A stretch of 18,337 bases of DNA. Source: JAAYDY01 sp964500225. Lineage in GTDB: Bacteria; Planctomycetota; Phycisphaerae; FEN-1346; JAACEH01. Location: positions 1 to 18,337 of the forward strand of contig CAZCOA010000049.1 of assembly GCA_964500225.1 (NCBI GenBank), in the 5' to 3' direction. A program made the translations under genes and the position numbers. Under the pieces are notes generated by a model, which was given only the letters and a program-made list of their open reading frames with translations, did not search any database and was not told the origin of the DNA. The stretch's first letter is position 1. Each line of letters begins with the position of its first letter. Shown one piece after another: positions 1 through 6,939 of this stretch.

Positions 1-71
1 GTCACAAGGCGCCGGCCGAGCAGGCGATCCCGCTGGAAGCGTCGGAAGAAGCCGTACTGTCGCAGTTCTGA
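1..71 (+). CDS. 3' end of an unidentified protein-coding gene (partial)
   Basis: The reading frame starting at base 3 is open from the window edge to a TGA at 69-71 and encodes 22 residues ending in EEAVLSQF. Two strong GC hairpins follow directly, as expected downstream of a gene end. The fragment is too short to identify, and there is no evidence that it belongs with the genes downstream. The frame could also be open by chance, since only 22 codons are visible; the hairpin just 16 bp after the stop is the main argument that it is real. Confidence 0.5.
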   Translation, partial: HKAPAEQAIPLEASEEAVLSQF

Positions 72-86
72 TGAGTTGGTCCTGAT

Positions 87-130
87 GGGCAGCCCCCGGC
101 GATTTTGCCCCCCGTTAGCGGGGGCTGCCC
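87..130 (+). terminator. GC-rich hairpin, probable terminator of the left-edge gene
   Basis: A perfect 12-bp inverted repeat, GGGCAGCCCCCG at 87-98 and its complement at 119-130, flanks a 20-nt loop. It starts 16 bp after the TGA at 69-71. A short T-run (TTTT, 135-138) follows within 5 nt. The stem is strong but the loop is long and the T-run short, so it could also be an RNA-stabilising stem. Confidence 0.6.
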
Positions 131-170
131 GCAGTTTTGAGCAACAATACGATTGCAAGTGGTTCCCAGA

Positions 171-206
171 GGCCTCCCCACCCCCGTTGTGGTCGGTGGG
201 GAGGCC
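171..206 (+). terminator. Second GC-rich hairpin, probable terminator
   Basis: A perfect 12-bp inverted repeat, GGCCTCCCCACC at 171-182 and its complement at 195-206, encloses a 12-nt loop. It is followed by GCTTGTTATATA, a weak T-rich tail. It lies 40 bp after the first hairpin. No gene can be placed between the two, so this is either a back-up terminator or the remains of a small non-coding transcript. Confidence 0.6.
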
Positions 207-424
207 GCTTGTTATATAGGGGCGAGCGGTTGTGAAAGACTCCGTGAGAATGGAGGCATCCTGGATTTTCTGCGGTTCGATTGAATTTCCTGGTCGTAGA
301 GCACCGATAAACGCCAAAAGTGGTCTGGCGTCACATCCTGTCCGCAGCCGCTAGGCATTTCATGGCAGCCGGGGGCGACAGTGGGTTATTTGAGTTTCAG
401 TCGGACATCGTTTCAGCGTATCCA

Positions 425-444
425 TGTGAGTCGGGGGATTCACA
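425..444. repeat. Inverted repeat (8-bp arms) upstream of the porin-like gene
   Basis: The arms are TGTGAGTC (425-432) and GATTCACA (437-444), separated by GGGG. They pair fully if one G-T pair is allowed. The repeat sits about 58 bp before the ATG at 503. The outer TGTGA and TCACA halves resemble CRP half-sites, but they are 10 nt apart instead of 6, so this is not a standard CRP box. It may be an RNA hairpin in the leader or an operator of unknown type. Confidence 0.35.
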
Positions 445-489
445 CCTTTGTCCGCGCGTCCTGTTGTCTGTCGGGGCGCACACTCCGGA

Positions 490-494
490 AGGAG
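490..494 (+). promoter_or_regulatory. Ribosome-binding site that fixes the porin-like start
   Basis: AGGAG at 490-494 is 2 nt from the ATG at 497 and 8 nt from the ATG at 503. The latter spacing is the usual optimum, so 503 is preferred. Both starts give the same signal peptide except for two extra N-terminal residues. Confidence 0.7.
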
Positions 495-502
495 ACATGT
501 CT

Positions 503-1882
503 ATGGTGCAATCGCGTGGTTGGGCAATAGAGCTGTTATTGTGTCTGGTGGCGATGTTGGCCATGATGCTCCCGGGGGCAGCGGTTGTGTGGGCTGAGGA
601 TAGTGCAGCCCCAAGTGTCCAGGGACAGCAGGTGGAGCAACTGCTGGAGCGTATCAAGAATCTGGAAGGGAGGCTTCAGAAGCTTGAGGCCGACGATGTC
701 AAGCAGGAAGCCCGGGTCCGCCAGCTGGAGTTGCTGAAGGAACTGCGGGCGGCCAACGGTGGCGAGACGCAGCCGGTGCTGAGCACGACGTACGGCGACG
801 TGCGGCTAAAACTGTACGGTTACCTGAAGACCGACATGTCGCTGAATACGGATCAAACGAACAACGTGGACATGCCCATCTTCGCCAATAGTCCGGCAGG
901 CAGGGGATCGTATCCCAACGATAACGAATTCGGACTGACGGCTCGCCAGAGCCGTATCGGCTTGGACATCTACGGTCCCAAGGCCGGCGATTGGGACCTG
1001 AAGGGACGGTTCGAGGTGGATTTCTGGAACGCCCCGTACGGCGAGGCCAATGAAGTCCGCAACAACCTCCGTCTGAGACTGGCTTATATTGAGATCAGTA
1101 ATCCGAACACGATGATCCGTGCGGGCCAGGACTGGGAGATCCTGTCGCCGCTGAATCCGACGGTGTTTAACTATGCCTACATGGCGTGGCAGGGCAACAT
1201 GGGGTATCGTCGGCCTCAGGTGCGGTTGACGCATCGGGTGCCGCTGGATAAGGAAAAGAACGTTGTCTGGATCCTCGAGGGCAGCATCAACCGCCCGCAG
1301 GGGTGGGGCGGCGGCATTGATGAAGGCGTTGACGGCGACCTGCCGGTCTTCGAGGGGCGGACGGCCCTGAAATTCAAGGGATGGACCAGCAAGTTTATCG
1401 AGATTGGCACCAGCGGCCACTATGGACGCGAGGAAGTGGACGACCTGCTGCGCAATGCTGATAACCGAATTTACACCTCGTCGGGCAACCTCGATTTCGT
1501 GCTGCCAATTACTGAAACGATTACGTTCAAGGGCGAATACTACAGCGGCGAGAACCTGGACCAGTTCTTCGGCGGTTGCAACCAGGGCGTCAATGCCGTG
1601 ACCGGGGAAGAGGTCAGGGCCCAGGGCGGCTGGGCACAATTCAGCTGGCAGGCGATGCCGAAGCTCGAATTGAACCTGGGCTATGGTGTTGACGATGCCG
1701 ACAACAACGATTTGGTGGTCGGCAACATCGCCTCGAACCAAATCCTCTATGCCAACGCGATCTATCAGATCACCAAGCAACTGCACGTGGGCGTCGAGCT
1801 TTCCAAGATCTGGACCAACTACCTGGATCAGGCCGACGGCGAGAATGTGCGCGTTCAGAGCGCCCTGTGGTTCTACTTCTAG
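503..1882 (+). CDS. DcaP/porin-like outer-membrane beta-barrel protein with coiled-coil neck
   Basis: Probable trimeric outer-membrane channel for small solutes. The 459-residue product begins with a clear signal peptide (positive N-terminus, hydrophobic stretch at residues 8-29, cleavage after VVWA near residue 31). Residues 41-83 form a heptad-like coiled coil (QLLERIKNLEGRLQKLEADD), typical of porins with a periplasmic or peptidoglycan-facing stalk. From about residue 95 to the end the sequence alternates hydrophobic and polar residues with many aromatics (LYGYLKTDMSL, GRFEVDFWNAPYG, FKGEYYSGENLDQFF), as in beta-barrels, and it ends in ALWFYF, the C-terminal aromatic signature read by the BAM machinery. 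The AGQDWEILSPLNP segment resembles DcaP-like porins; that family assignment is from recalled pattern, not a search. The gene stands alone: hairpins lie upstream and a terminator directly downstream. Substrate unknown. Confidence 0.8.
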   Translation: MVQSRGWAIELLLCLVAMLAMMLPGAAVVWAEDSAAPSVQGQQVEQLLERIKNLEGRLQKLEADDVKQEARVRQLELLKELRAANGGETQPVLSTTYGDVRLKLYGYLKTDMSLNTDQTNNVDMPIFANSPAGRGSYPNDNEFGLTARQSRIGLDIYGPKAGDWDLKGRFEVDFWNAPYGEANEVRNNLRLRLAYIEISNPNTMIRAGQDWEILSPLNPTVFNYAYMAWQGNMGYRRPQVRLTHRVPLDKEKNVVWILEGSINRPQGWGGGIDEGVDGDLPVFEGRTALKFKGWTSKFIEIGTSGHYGREEVDDLLRNADNRIYTSSGNLDFVLPITETITFKGEYYSGENLDQFFGGCNQGVNAVTGEEVRAQGGWAQFSWQAMPKLELNLGYGVDDADNNDLVVGNIASNQILYANAIYQITKQLHVGVELSKIWTNYLDQADGENVRVQSALWFYF

Positions 1883-1910
1883 CGTCTGATCCGTTGTCCC
1901 GATTTCTCGA

Positions 1911-1950
1911 GGCCGTCCGCCTGGCATCAGAGGCGGACGGCCCGTCTTTT
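1911..1950 (+). terminator. Rho-independent terminator of the porin-like gene
   Basis: A perfect 12-bp stem, GGCCGTCCGCCT at 1911-1922 and its complement at 1931-1942, has an 8-nt loop and is followed by CGTCTTTT. It begins 29 bp after the TAG stop, so the porin-like gene is probably monocistronic. Confidence 0.85.
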
Positions 1951-2126
1951 GCGCCGCAGCCCAGGCGTTTCGTCTTCCCTCTGCGGGGTTCTCGCCGGAA
2001 CACAAAAGGCCGAATCCCGGCCGAAACCCATCGTGTTTAAGCATTGCCGCCGAGACGTTGACGGCCGGTGCCGGACGGCGAGTCGCCCGCACAAGTGGCC
2101 ATGGGACAATCAGGGGGCGGATACCG
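1951..2126 (+). other. Intergenic region before the GH123-like gene
   Basis: These 176 bp follow the porin terminator and must hold the promoter of the next gene, because no other transcript can reach it. I find no convincing -35/-10 pair: TTGACG at 2058-2063 has no -10 match at 16-18 nt. A frame continuous with the downstream gene is open from 2058, but it adds an arginine-rich stretch before the signal peptide and is not likely translated. Confidence 0.4.
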
Positions 2127-4901
2127 ATGCAAGCGATGCGGCATATTCTTGGGTGTTTTATTGGATTTCTGGCAAATGTGTCTGTATGGGCGGTTCCGGC
2201 GACGGCCCAGCAGGAGGCGGCACGGCCGGGGGATGCGGCGGAGGAACCAGCCAAGACGGTGGTACTGGATGCCTCCGGGTCTTGGCGGATGCATCACACG
2301 CTGAAGCCGCCGCTGCTGCGGACCGCGCAGGGCTTGGAGCCGGCTTTGATGAATAAGCCTTGGCTTGACGAGCCGACGGGCGATCCGGCGGCGGGATGGG
2401 CGCAACCGGAGTTCGACGACGGTTCGTGGATGCGCGGGCCGGCCTTGAAGTCGTGCCGCACGCCGTACCTGGCGCGTTTGTGTCTGCGTGGCAAGTTTGT
2501 CGTCACGGATCCGACGAAGGTGGATGGTCTGGCATTGTCGGCGGAATACTATGGTGGGATGATCGTCTATCTGAATGGCCGCGAGGTGGCGCGTCGCCAT
2601 GTCGGCGCAAAGGCTCCCGACGGGTCAACAATCGCCGAGGAGTATCCGGCCGATGCCTTCCTGACGCCCAGCGGCCGATTGATTTCCCCGCGGGACGGCG
2701 ACGGCGACAAAGGACGCCGCATTGCGCTTCGCAAGCGCAGCATCGACGGATTGAAGATTCCTACCGACGGCCTTCGCAAGGGCGTCAACGTGTTGGCGAT
2801 CGAGATGTTCAGGTCGCCGTATCCTGTGGTGGTGCGCGACAAGGCCGATCCCGGGATGAAGATGCCCTACCAGATGGGCTGGAACACCTGCGAAGTGATT
2901 TCATTGCGTCTGACGGCCGATGTGGCCGACGGGCTGGTGCCGAACGTAGGGCGTCCGGCCGGGCTTCGAGCGTGGAACCAGAATCTATTGGCCTCGGATT
3001 TCGACATGGACATCGGCGACCCGTGCGAGCCCCTTCGGCCGGTGAGCCTGTGCGCCGTCCGCAACGGAGCCTTTTCGGGCAAGGTGGTTCTCGGCAGCGA
3101 CAAACCGATTCGGGGCCTGAAGGCGGCCGTTGGCGATCTGGACGGGACCGGTGGGAGGCTTCCGGCGTCGTCGGTGAGCGTTCGCTACGGGTTCCCCTGG
3201 GGCAACGAGTACCTTGTCATTCCGTATTCCGGCCAGGTGTCGCCCTACACGGCCGAAGCCGACTTGCTGGAGGGACTCGCCGAAAAGCCCCTGGAGGAGT
3301 ACCCTGTCCGCGTCAAGACAGGCGGCCAGGCATACTTGAAAGCGCCGAAGGAGCCGGAAGCCTTCTTCGGGGCCGTGGTTCCCGTGTGGTTCACGGTCCG
3401 TATTCCGTCCAACGCCAAACCGGGACTGTATAAGGGACAAGCGACTCTCAGCGCCGCCGGCGAAAAAGATATCGTCGTGCCACTGGAAGTGACGGTGGTG
3501 GACTGGACGCTTCCGAACCCGGACGACTACCGCACATGGGTCGAGCTGATCCAGTCGCCGGATTCGGTGGCCATCGAGTACGGCGTGCCGCTATGGTCCG
3601 AGAAGCACTGGGAGCTGATTGCCCGGTCGTTCACATACTTCCGAGAGGTCGGCAGCCGCGTGGTCTATGTGCCGCTGATTGCCCAGTCGAACCACGGCAA
3701 CGAGCAGTCGATGGTTCGCTGGATCGACAAAGGCAACGGCACGTACGAGTACGATTTCACGGTCATGGAAAAGTATCTCGACACGGCTGCAAAGGCGATG
3801 GGCAAACCGCGCCTCGTGATTTTCGACGTGTGGGAAGTGTACATGGTCCCGAGCGACAAGAAGGCAGGCGGCCAGGAGGCTCGGGCCATTGCCCATCTGA
3901 AGGAGCGTGACGTAAAGATCGGCCGCGGGCCGTGTGTGACGATGATCGACCCGAAGACCGGTCAGACTCGCAACGAGTACCTGCCGCCCTATGCCGACGG
4001 GCGCAGCAAGGGGCTGTGGCGGCCGCTGTACGACGAATTGCTGAAGCGGATGAAGCGGCGCGGCCTGTACGAGGCGATGATGGTCGGCACGATCACCGAC
4101 GCGGTGCCGACGAAGGAAGAGGTCCAGTTTATCGCCGAGATGGCGCCGAACGTGCCGTGGGTGTGCCACAGCCACCACGGCTGGGGCGGCGCCTCGCCGA
4201 AGAACCTGCTGCACGGATTGGTTCCCGTGATGTATCAGACGCGCGTTTGGAATGTAGAGTTTCCGTCGGACGATCCATCGAAAGATCGCCAATATGGGTG
4301 GAAGAGCGACTACCTGCTGGCCGACTACGAGCGGAACAGTTGCACAAACGACATTGGCTGCACATACTGGCGGCACCTGTGCGAGTACAACATCGCGGGG
4401 AGCCAGCGCGGCGTGGGTCGCCTGGGAGCGGACTTCTGGGACGTGATCCGCGACAAGCGCGGCAATCGGAAGGGGAAGGTCTGGGCCCGCTACCCTGAAA
4501 GCAGCCGGCGGAACCTGGATCTGTACACATCGCTTCTGGCTGCGGCGCCGCAGGGGCCTGTGGCGACGGCCCGTTACGAGGCGTTTCGCGAGGGGCTCCA
4601 GGAGTGCGAGGCGAGGATCTTCATCGAGCGGGCCCTGACGGACAAGGTTCTACGCGAGACCCTCGGTGACGACCTGGCCGACCGGTGTCAGAAGGCGCTG
4701 GACGAGCGGATCGTACAGATGTACCGAGGGTTGAGCAACCTTCAATTGTCGGGCCACTGGTGGGACCAGGCCATCAGTTGGCGCGGCGACGATGGAGTCG
4801 CCGGAAACACGTGGTTTGCTGCCTCGCCATGGCACCAACGCAGCGAACGTTTGTACCGGCTTGCCGCTGAGGTGGAAGGAAAATTGTCGCGGCAAAGGTA
4901 G
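2127..4901 (+). CDS. Large secreted GH123/DUF4091-like glycoside hydrolase domain protein
   Basis: Likely a secreted carbohydrate-active protein of 924 residues. The start at 2127 gives a signal peptide (MQAMRHILGCFIGFLANVSV, cleavage after ATA near residue 27); a weak GGGGGCGG site lies 6 nt upstream. Residues about 45-280 look like a galactose-binding, jelly-roll type region as found at the front of beta-galactosidases (a substrate-like SWRMHH start, then GKFVVTDPTKVDGLALSAEY, YLNGREV, KGVNVLAIEMF). A beta-sandwich linker with VPVWFTVRIPSNAKPGLYKG (near residue 425) follows. From about residue 468 (DYRTWVELIQSPDSVAIEYG, then FDVWEVYMV) comes an alpha/beta barrel resembling GH123 and DUF4091. 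The place where the family usually shows an Asp-Glu pair may here read ITDAVPTKEE (Asp658), so the catalytic pair may be altered. Family assignment is by recalled pattern; substrate unknown. Confidence 0.7.
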   Translation: MQAMRHILGCFIGFLANVSVWAVPATAQQEAARPGDAAEEPAKTVVLDASGSWRMHHTLKPPLLRTAQGLEPALMNKPWLDEPTGDPAAGWAQPEFDDGSWMRGPALKSCRTPYLARLCLRGKFVVTDPTKVDGLALSAEYYGGMIVYLNGREVARRHVGAKAPDGSTIAEEYPADAFLTPSGRLISPRDGDGDKGRRIALRKRSIDGLKIPTDGLRKGVNVLAIEMFRSPYPVVVRDKADPGMKMPYQMGWNTCEVISLRLTADVADGLVPNVGRPAGLRAWNQNLLASDFDMDIGDPCEPLRPVSLCAVRNGAFSGKVVLGSDKPIRGLKAAVGDLDGTGGRLPASSVSVRYGFPWGNEYLVIPYSGQVSPYTAEADLLEGLAEKPLEEYPVRVKTGGQAYLKAPKEPEAFFGAVVPVWFTVRIPSNAKPGLYKGQATLSAAGEKDIVVPLEVTVVDWTLPNPDDYRTWVELIQSPDSVAIEYGVPLWSEKHWELIARSFTYFREVGSRVVYVPLIAQSNHGNEQSMVRWIDKGNGTYEYDFTVMEKYLDTAAKAMGKPRLVIFDVWEVYMVPSDKKAGGQEARAIAHLKERDVKIGRGPCVTMIDPKTGQTRNEYLPPYADGRSKGLWRPLYDELLKRMKRRGLYEAMMVGTITDAVPTKEEVQFIAEMAPNVPWVCHSHHGWGGASPKNLLHGLVPVMYQTRVWNVEFPSDDPSKDRQYGWKSDYLLADYERNSCTNDIGCTYWRHLCEYNIAGSQRGVGRLGADFWDVIRDKRGNRKGKVWARYPESSRRNLDLYTSLLAAAPQGPVATARYEAFREGLQECEARIFIERALTDKVLRETLGDDLADRCQKALDERIVQMYRGLSNLQLSGHWWDQAISWRGDDGVAGNTWFAASPWHQRSERLYRLAAEVEGKLSRQR

Positions 4902-4911
4902 TGACTATGAT
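4884..4911 (+). promoter_or_regulatory. Candidate promoter for the VCBS-propeller-dikinase-EMC3 run
   Basis: TTGTCG (4884-4889) and TATGAT (4906-4911) are separated by 16 nt and resemble sigma70-type -35 and -10 elements. They overlap the last codons of the upstream gene and leave an 80-90 nt leader before the ATG at 5001. A second AT-rich block, TATAGAAT at 4939-4946, could be an alternative -10 but lacks a -35 partner. Read-through from the upstream gene is equally possible, as no terminator is seen in the 99-bp gap. Confidence 0.4.
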
Positions 4912-4987
4912 AGAATCACAATGTTCGCCGCAGGGTTTTATAGAATGATGATGGCGATGTGAACTGGCATCGGGCCTTCGGGCTGTC

Positions 4988-4993
4988 AAGGAG
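4988..4993 (+). promoter_or_regulatory. Ribosome-binding site that fixes the VCBS-repeat gene start
   Basis: AAGGAG lies 7 nt before the ATG at 5001. The same frame is open back to an ATG at 4959, but only the 5001 start has this site and places a signal peptide at the extreme N-terminus. Confidence 0.8.
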
Positions 4994-5000
4994 ATCGATC

Positions 5001-6902
5001 ATGAGAATCGGCAACACGAGTGTCGCGATCGCGGTTCTGGCGCTGTTGGCCTTTGGTTCGACGGCCCAGGCGGTGATCAACCCCGGATTCACACCGTTGG
5101 ATCTGGTGGAACAATCGGAGGCCATTTTGCTGTTGGAATTCGACAAGGTCACCGATGAGGGGCAAGCCGTGGCCGCTGTCAAGGAAGTGCTCAAAGGGGA
5201 CTGTGAGCAGAAGACCCTGACGTTCGAACTTCTGGCTATGCCTGATGCCTTCGCCGAGCAGGGCAAGATGGTCTCGAAACTGATTCGCGACGGACAGAAG
5301 CAGGGCTTGCTGTTTATCGGCAAATATCGCGGTGAAGGCATGGGCATCGAGGGCGGCGACGAGCAGACGGTGGGGTTCCTGCACCTGTCGGGCCAGTTCA
5401 GCGGATCGAGTCAGTGGTTCAACTTCGAGCAGTATGAGCAGGCCTGGGACATGGCCAAGATCAACGATCCGATGCTTGGCACGTTCGCCGGAAGCACCGA
5501 TATGTTGCTGCGATGCGTCCGCTACATTCTTTCGGACGAGGCCGCCACGGTGCCGGTGACCGGCGGCGTGGAATGGGACAAGGAGAACCAGTTCGCGACG
5601 TTCGCCGGCAAGGTTCGCGATGTGCGGCCCCTGGATCTCGGCGCCGATGCCAAGGGCCGGGCCGACCTGTTTGTTGCGGCCGACGACGGCGACAAGCTGT
5701 ACCGGTTCAACGACGGCAAACTTGAAGACATCACGGCCAAGGTGAAGTTGACGACCAAGAGTGCGGCTTACGCGTGGGGCGACTTCAACCGCGACGGCAA
5801 GCTGGACCTGGCCAGTTGGGATGGCGCGGCCCTGACGTTGGCCTTCCAGCAGGCTGACGGTTCGTTCGAGGCCAAGCCGTGTGCGACGGGCGACGCTCTG
5901 AAGGAGGGGTGCCTGGCGCTGGAGGTGGTCGGCCTGGGCGAGAAGGGGGATCCGGCCCTGCTGGTCAGCACGAAGGCTTCTCCGATTCTGCTGGAGGTCA
6001 AGCCCGACGGCTCGGCTGCCGGCAAGCCGTTGGTCGAGAAGGATTTCCCGGGCAACGACCTCGGTGAGGCGAGCAAGTGCCTTGTAGCCGATTTCAACGG
6101 CGACGGCTTCGCCGACATCGTGCAGTTGTTCACGCGCGGGAGCCTGTTCTACAAGGGCACCGGTCCCGGCGTGTTCGAGGCGCCCGTGAAGCGGCAACTC
6201 TTCGCCGGCCAGGGGCGCAGCGTCGCGTGCCTGGGCGACTGGGACGCCGACGGTCTGTTGGACATCTTCGTGACCAGCGAGGACCGCAACCGGCTGTGGC
6301 ACAACTTCGGCGATGCCAACTTCGTCGATATGCTCAACGTCTCGGGGGAAATCAGCTACCATGCTCAGGGCGGCGGGTGCAGCGCCGCCACCGGCGATTT
6401 CAACAACGATGGGCGGCAGGACATCTTCGTGGCGTATGCGATTACGATGGCGCCGCAGTTGTATTTCAACCGCGGGTTCCGCAGCTTCGGCCAGGCCTAT
6501 GAAGTGGACCTGGCGCAGCAGCGCCGCCTGCCACAGGCCGGCGACGGTCAGCAGGCCGGTTGCCTCGGCGACTTCAACGGCGACGGCGCCCTGGACATGG
6601 TTATTGTGCTGGCCAAGGGCGAGGCGTGGCTGTTCCCCAGGAAGGTCGATAACGGGCAGGCCCTGGCCGTGATCGGCGGCCTGGCGATGGACGGTCCGGC
6701 CGGCCCAGTCAATATCGCCGGCTGGCGCGACAAGCGGCCTCTGGGCGCGATGCCCGTACGCCCCGGCGATCCAGGTGCCTTCTTCGGCATGGACGAGCCC
6801 GGTCCGATCATGCTCAAGTGGCAGCTTCCCGGCGGGAAGGTCGAGCAGAAGGAAGTGGTCGCCGAGCAAGGGCCGGTCCGCGTGCTTGTGAACAAGAAGT
6901 AG
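5001..6902 (+). CDS. Secreted FG-GAP/VCBS-repeat beta-propeller protein
   Basis: A 633-residue exported protein of unknown partner. It begins with a signal peptide (hydrophobic residues 7-20, cleavage after STAQA near residue 22). Residues about 25-175 form a separate N-terminal domain (PLDLVEQSEAILLLEFDKV, one Cys in KGDCEQ) that I do not recognise. From about residue 200 onward there are repeated blades, each closing with a calcium-binding DxDxDG-type loop: DFNRDGKLDLAS at 261, DFNGDGFADIVQ at 364, DWDADGLLDIFV at 413, DFNNDGRQDIFV at 466 and DFNGDGALDMVI at 524. These are the hallmark of FG-GAP/VCBS propellers, which bind proteins or glycans outside the cell. A C-terminal region (residues about 550-633) lacks the motif and may be a beta-sandwich. 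It is the first gene of the run whose next member starts 37 bp downstream, and probably provides an extracytoplasmic binding surface for that system. Confidence 0.8.
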   Translation: MRIGNTSVAIAVLALLAFGSTAQAVINPGFTPLDLVEQSEAILLLEFDKVTDEGQAVAAVKEVLKGDCEQKTLTFELLAMPDAFAEQGKMVSKLIRDGQKQGLLFIGKYRGEGMGIEGGDEQTVGFLHLSGQFSGSSQWFNFEQYEQAWDMAKINDPMLGTFAGSTDMLLRCVRYILSDEAATVPVTGGVEWDKENQFATFAGKVRDVRPLDLGADAKGRADLFVAADDGDKLYRFNDGKLEDITAKVKLTTKSAAYAWGDFNRDGKLDLASWDGAALTLAFQQADGSFEAKPCATGDALKEGCLALEVVGLGEKGDPALLVSTKASPILLEVKPDGSAAGKPLVEKDFPGNDLGEASKCLVADFNGDGFADIVQLFTRGSLFYKGTGPGVFEAPVKRQLFAGQGRSVACLGDWDADGLLDIFVTSEDRNRLWHNFGDANFVDMLNVSGEISYHAQGGGCSAATGDFNNDGRQDIFVAYAITMAPQLYFNRGFRSFGQAYEVDLAQQRRLPQAGDGQQAGCLGDFNGDGALDMVIVLAKGEAWLFPRKVDNGQALAVIGGLAMDGPAGPVNIAGWRDKRPLGAMPVRPGDPGAFFGMDEPGPIMLKWQLPGGKVEQKEVVAEQGPVRVLVNKK

Positions 6903-6939
6903 GCGATTCCCAACATCACAGACTGGTGAGGCGTTGTTT

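Larger units (their letters stand above)
207..502 (+). other. Intergenic leader of the porin-like gene, no gene seen
   Basis: This 296-bp stretch lies between the second hairpin and the chosen start of the porin-like gene. A frame continuous with that gene is open back to about 320, but it lacks a ribosome-binding site and encodes nothing signal-like, so I treat it as leader. No promoter with good -35 and -10 matches was found; TTGAAT at 281-286 with GATAAA at 306-311 is poorly spaced (19 nt). A short inverted repeat at 425-444 is listed separately. Confidence 0.5.

Noticed and set aside
425..444. CRP binding site upstream of the porin-like gene
   Set aside because: The TGTGA and TCACA half-sites are 10 nt apart instead of 6.
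806..2254. A 482-codon minus-strand open frame across the porin-like gene and its terminator
   Set aside because: It runs through a perfect terminator hairpin and has no recognisable domain; the plus-strand protein has a signal peptide and a beta-barrel C-terminus.
6934..6939. TTG start for the PQQ-propeller gene
   Set aside because: The ribosome-binding site GGTGAGG is only 2 nt from this TTG but 8 nt from the ATG at 6940.
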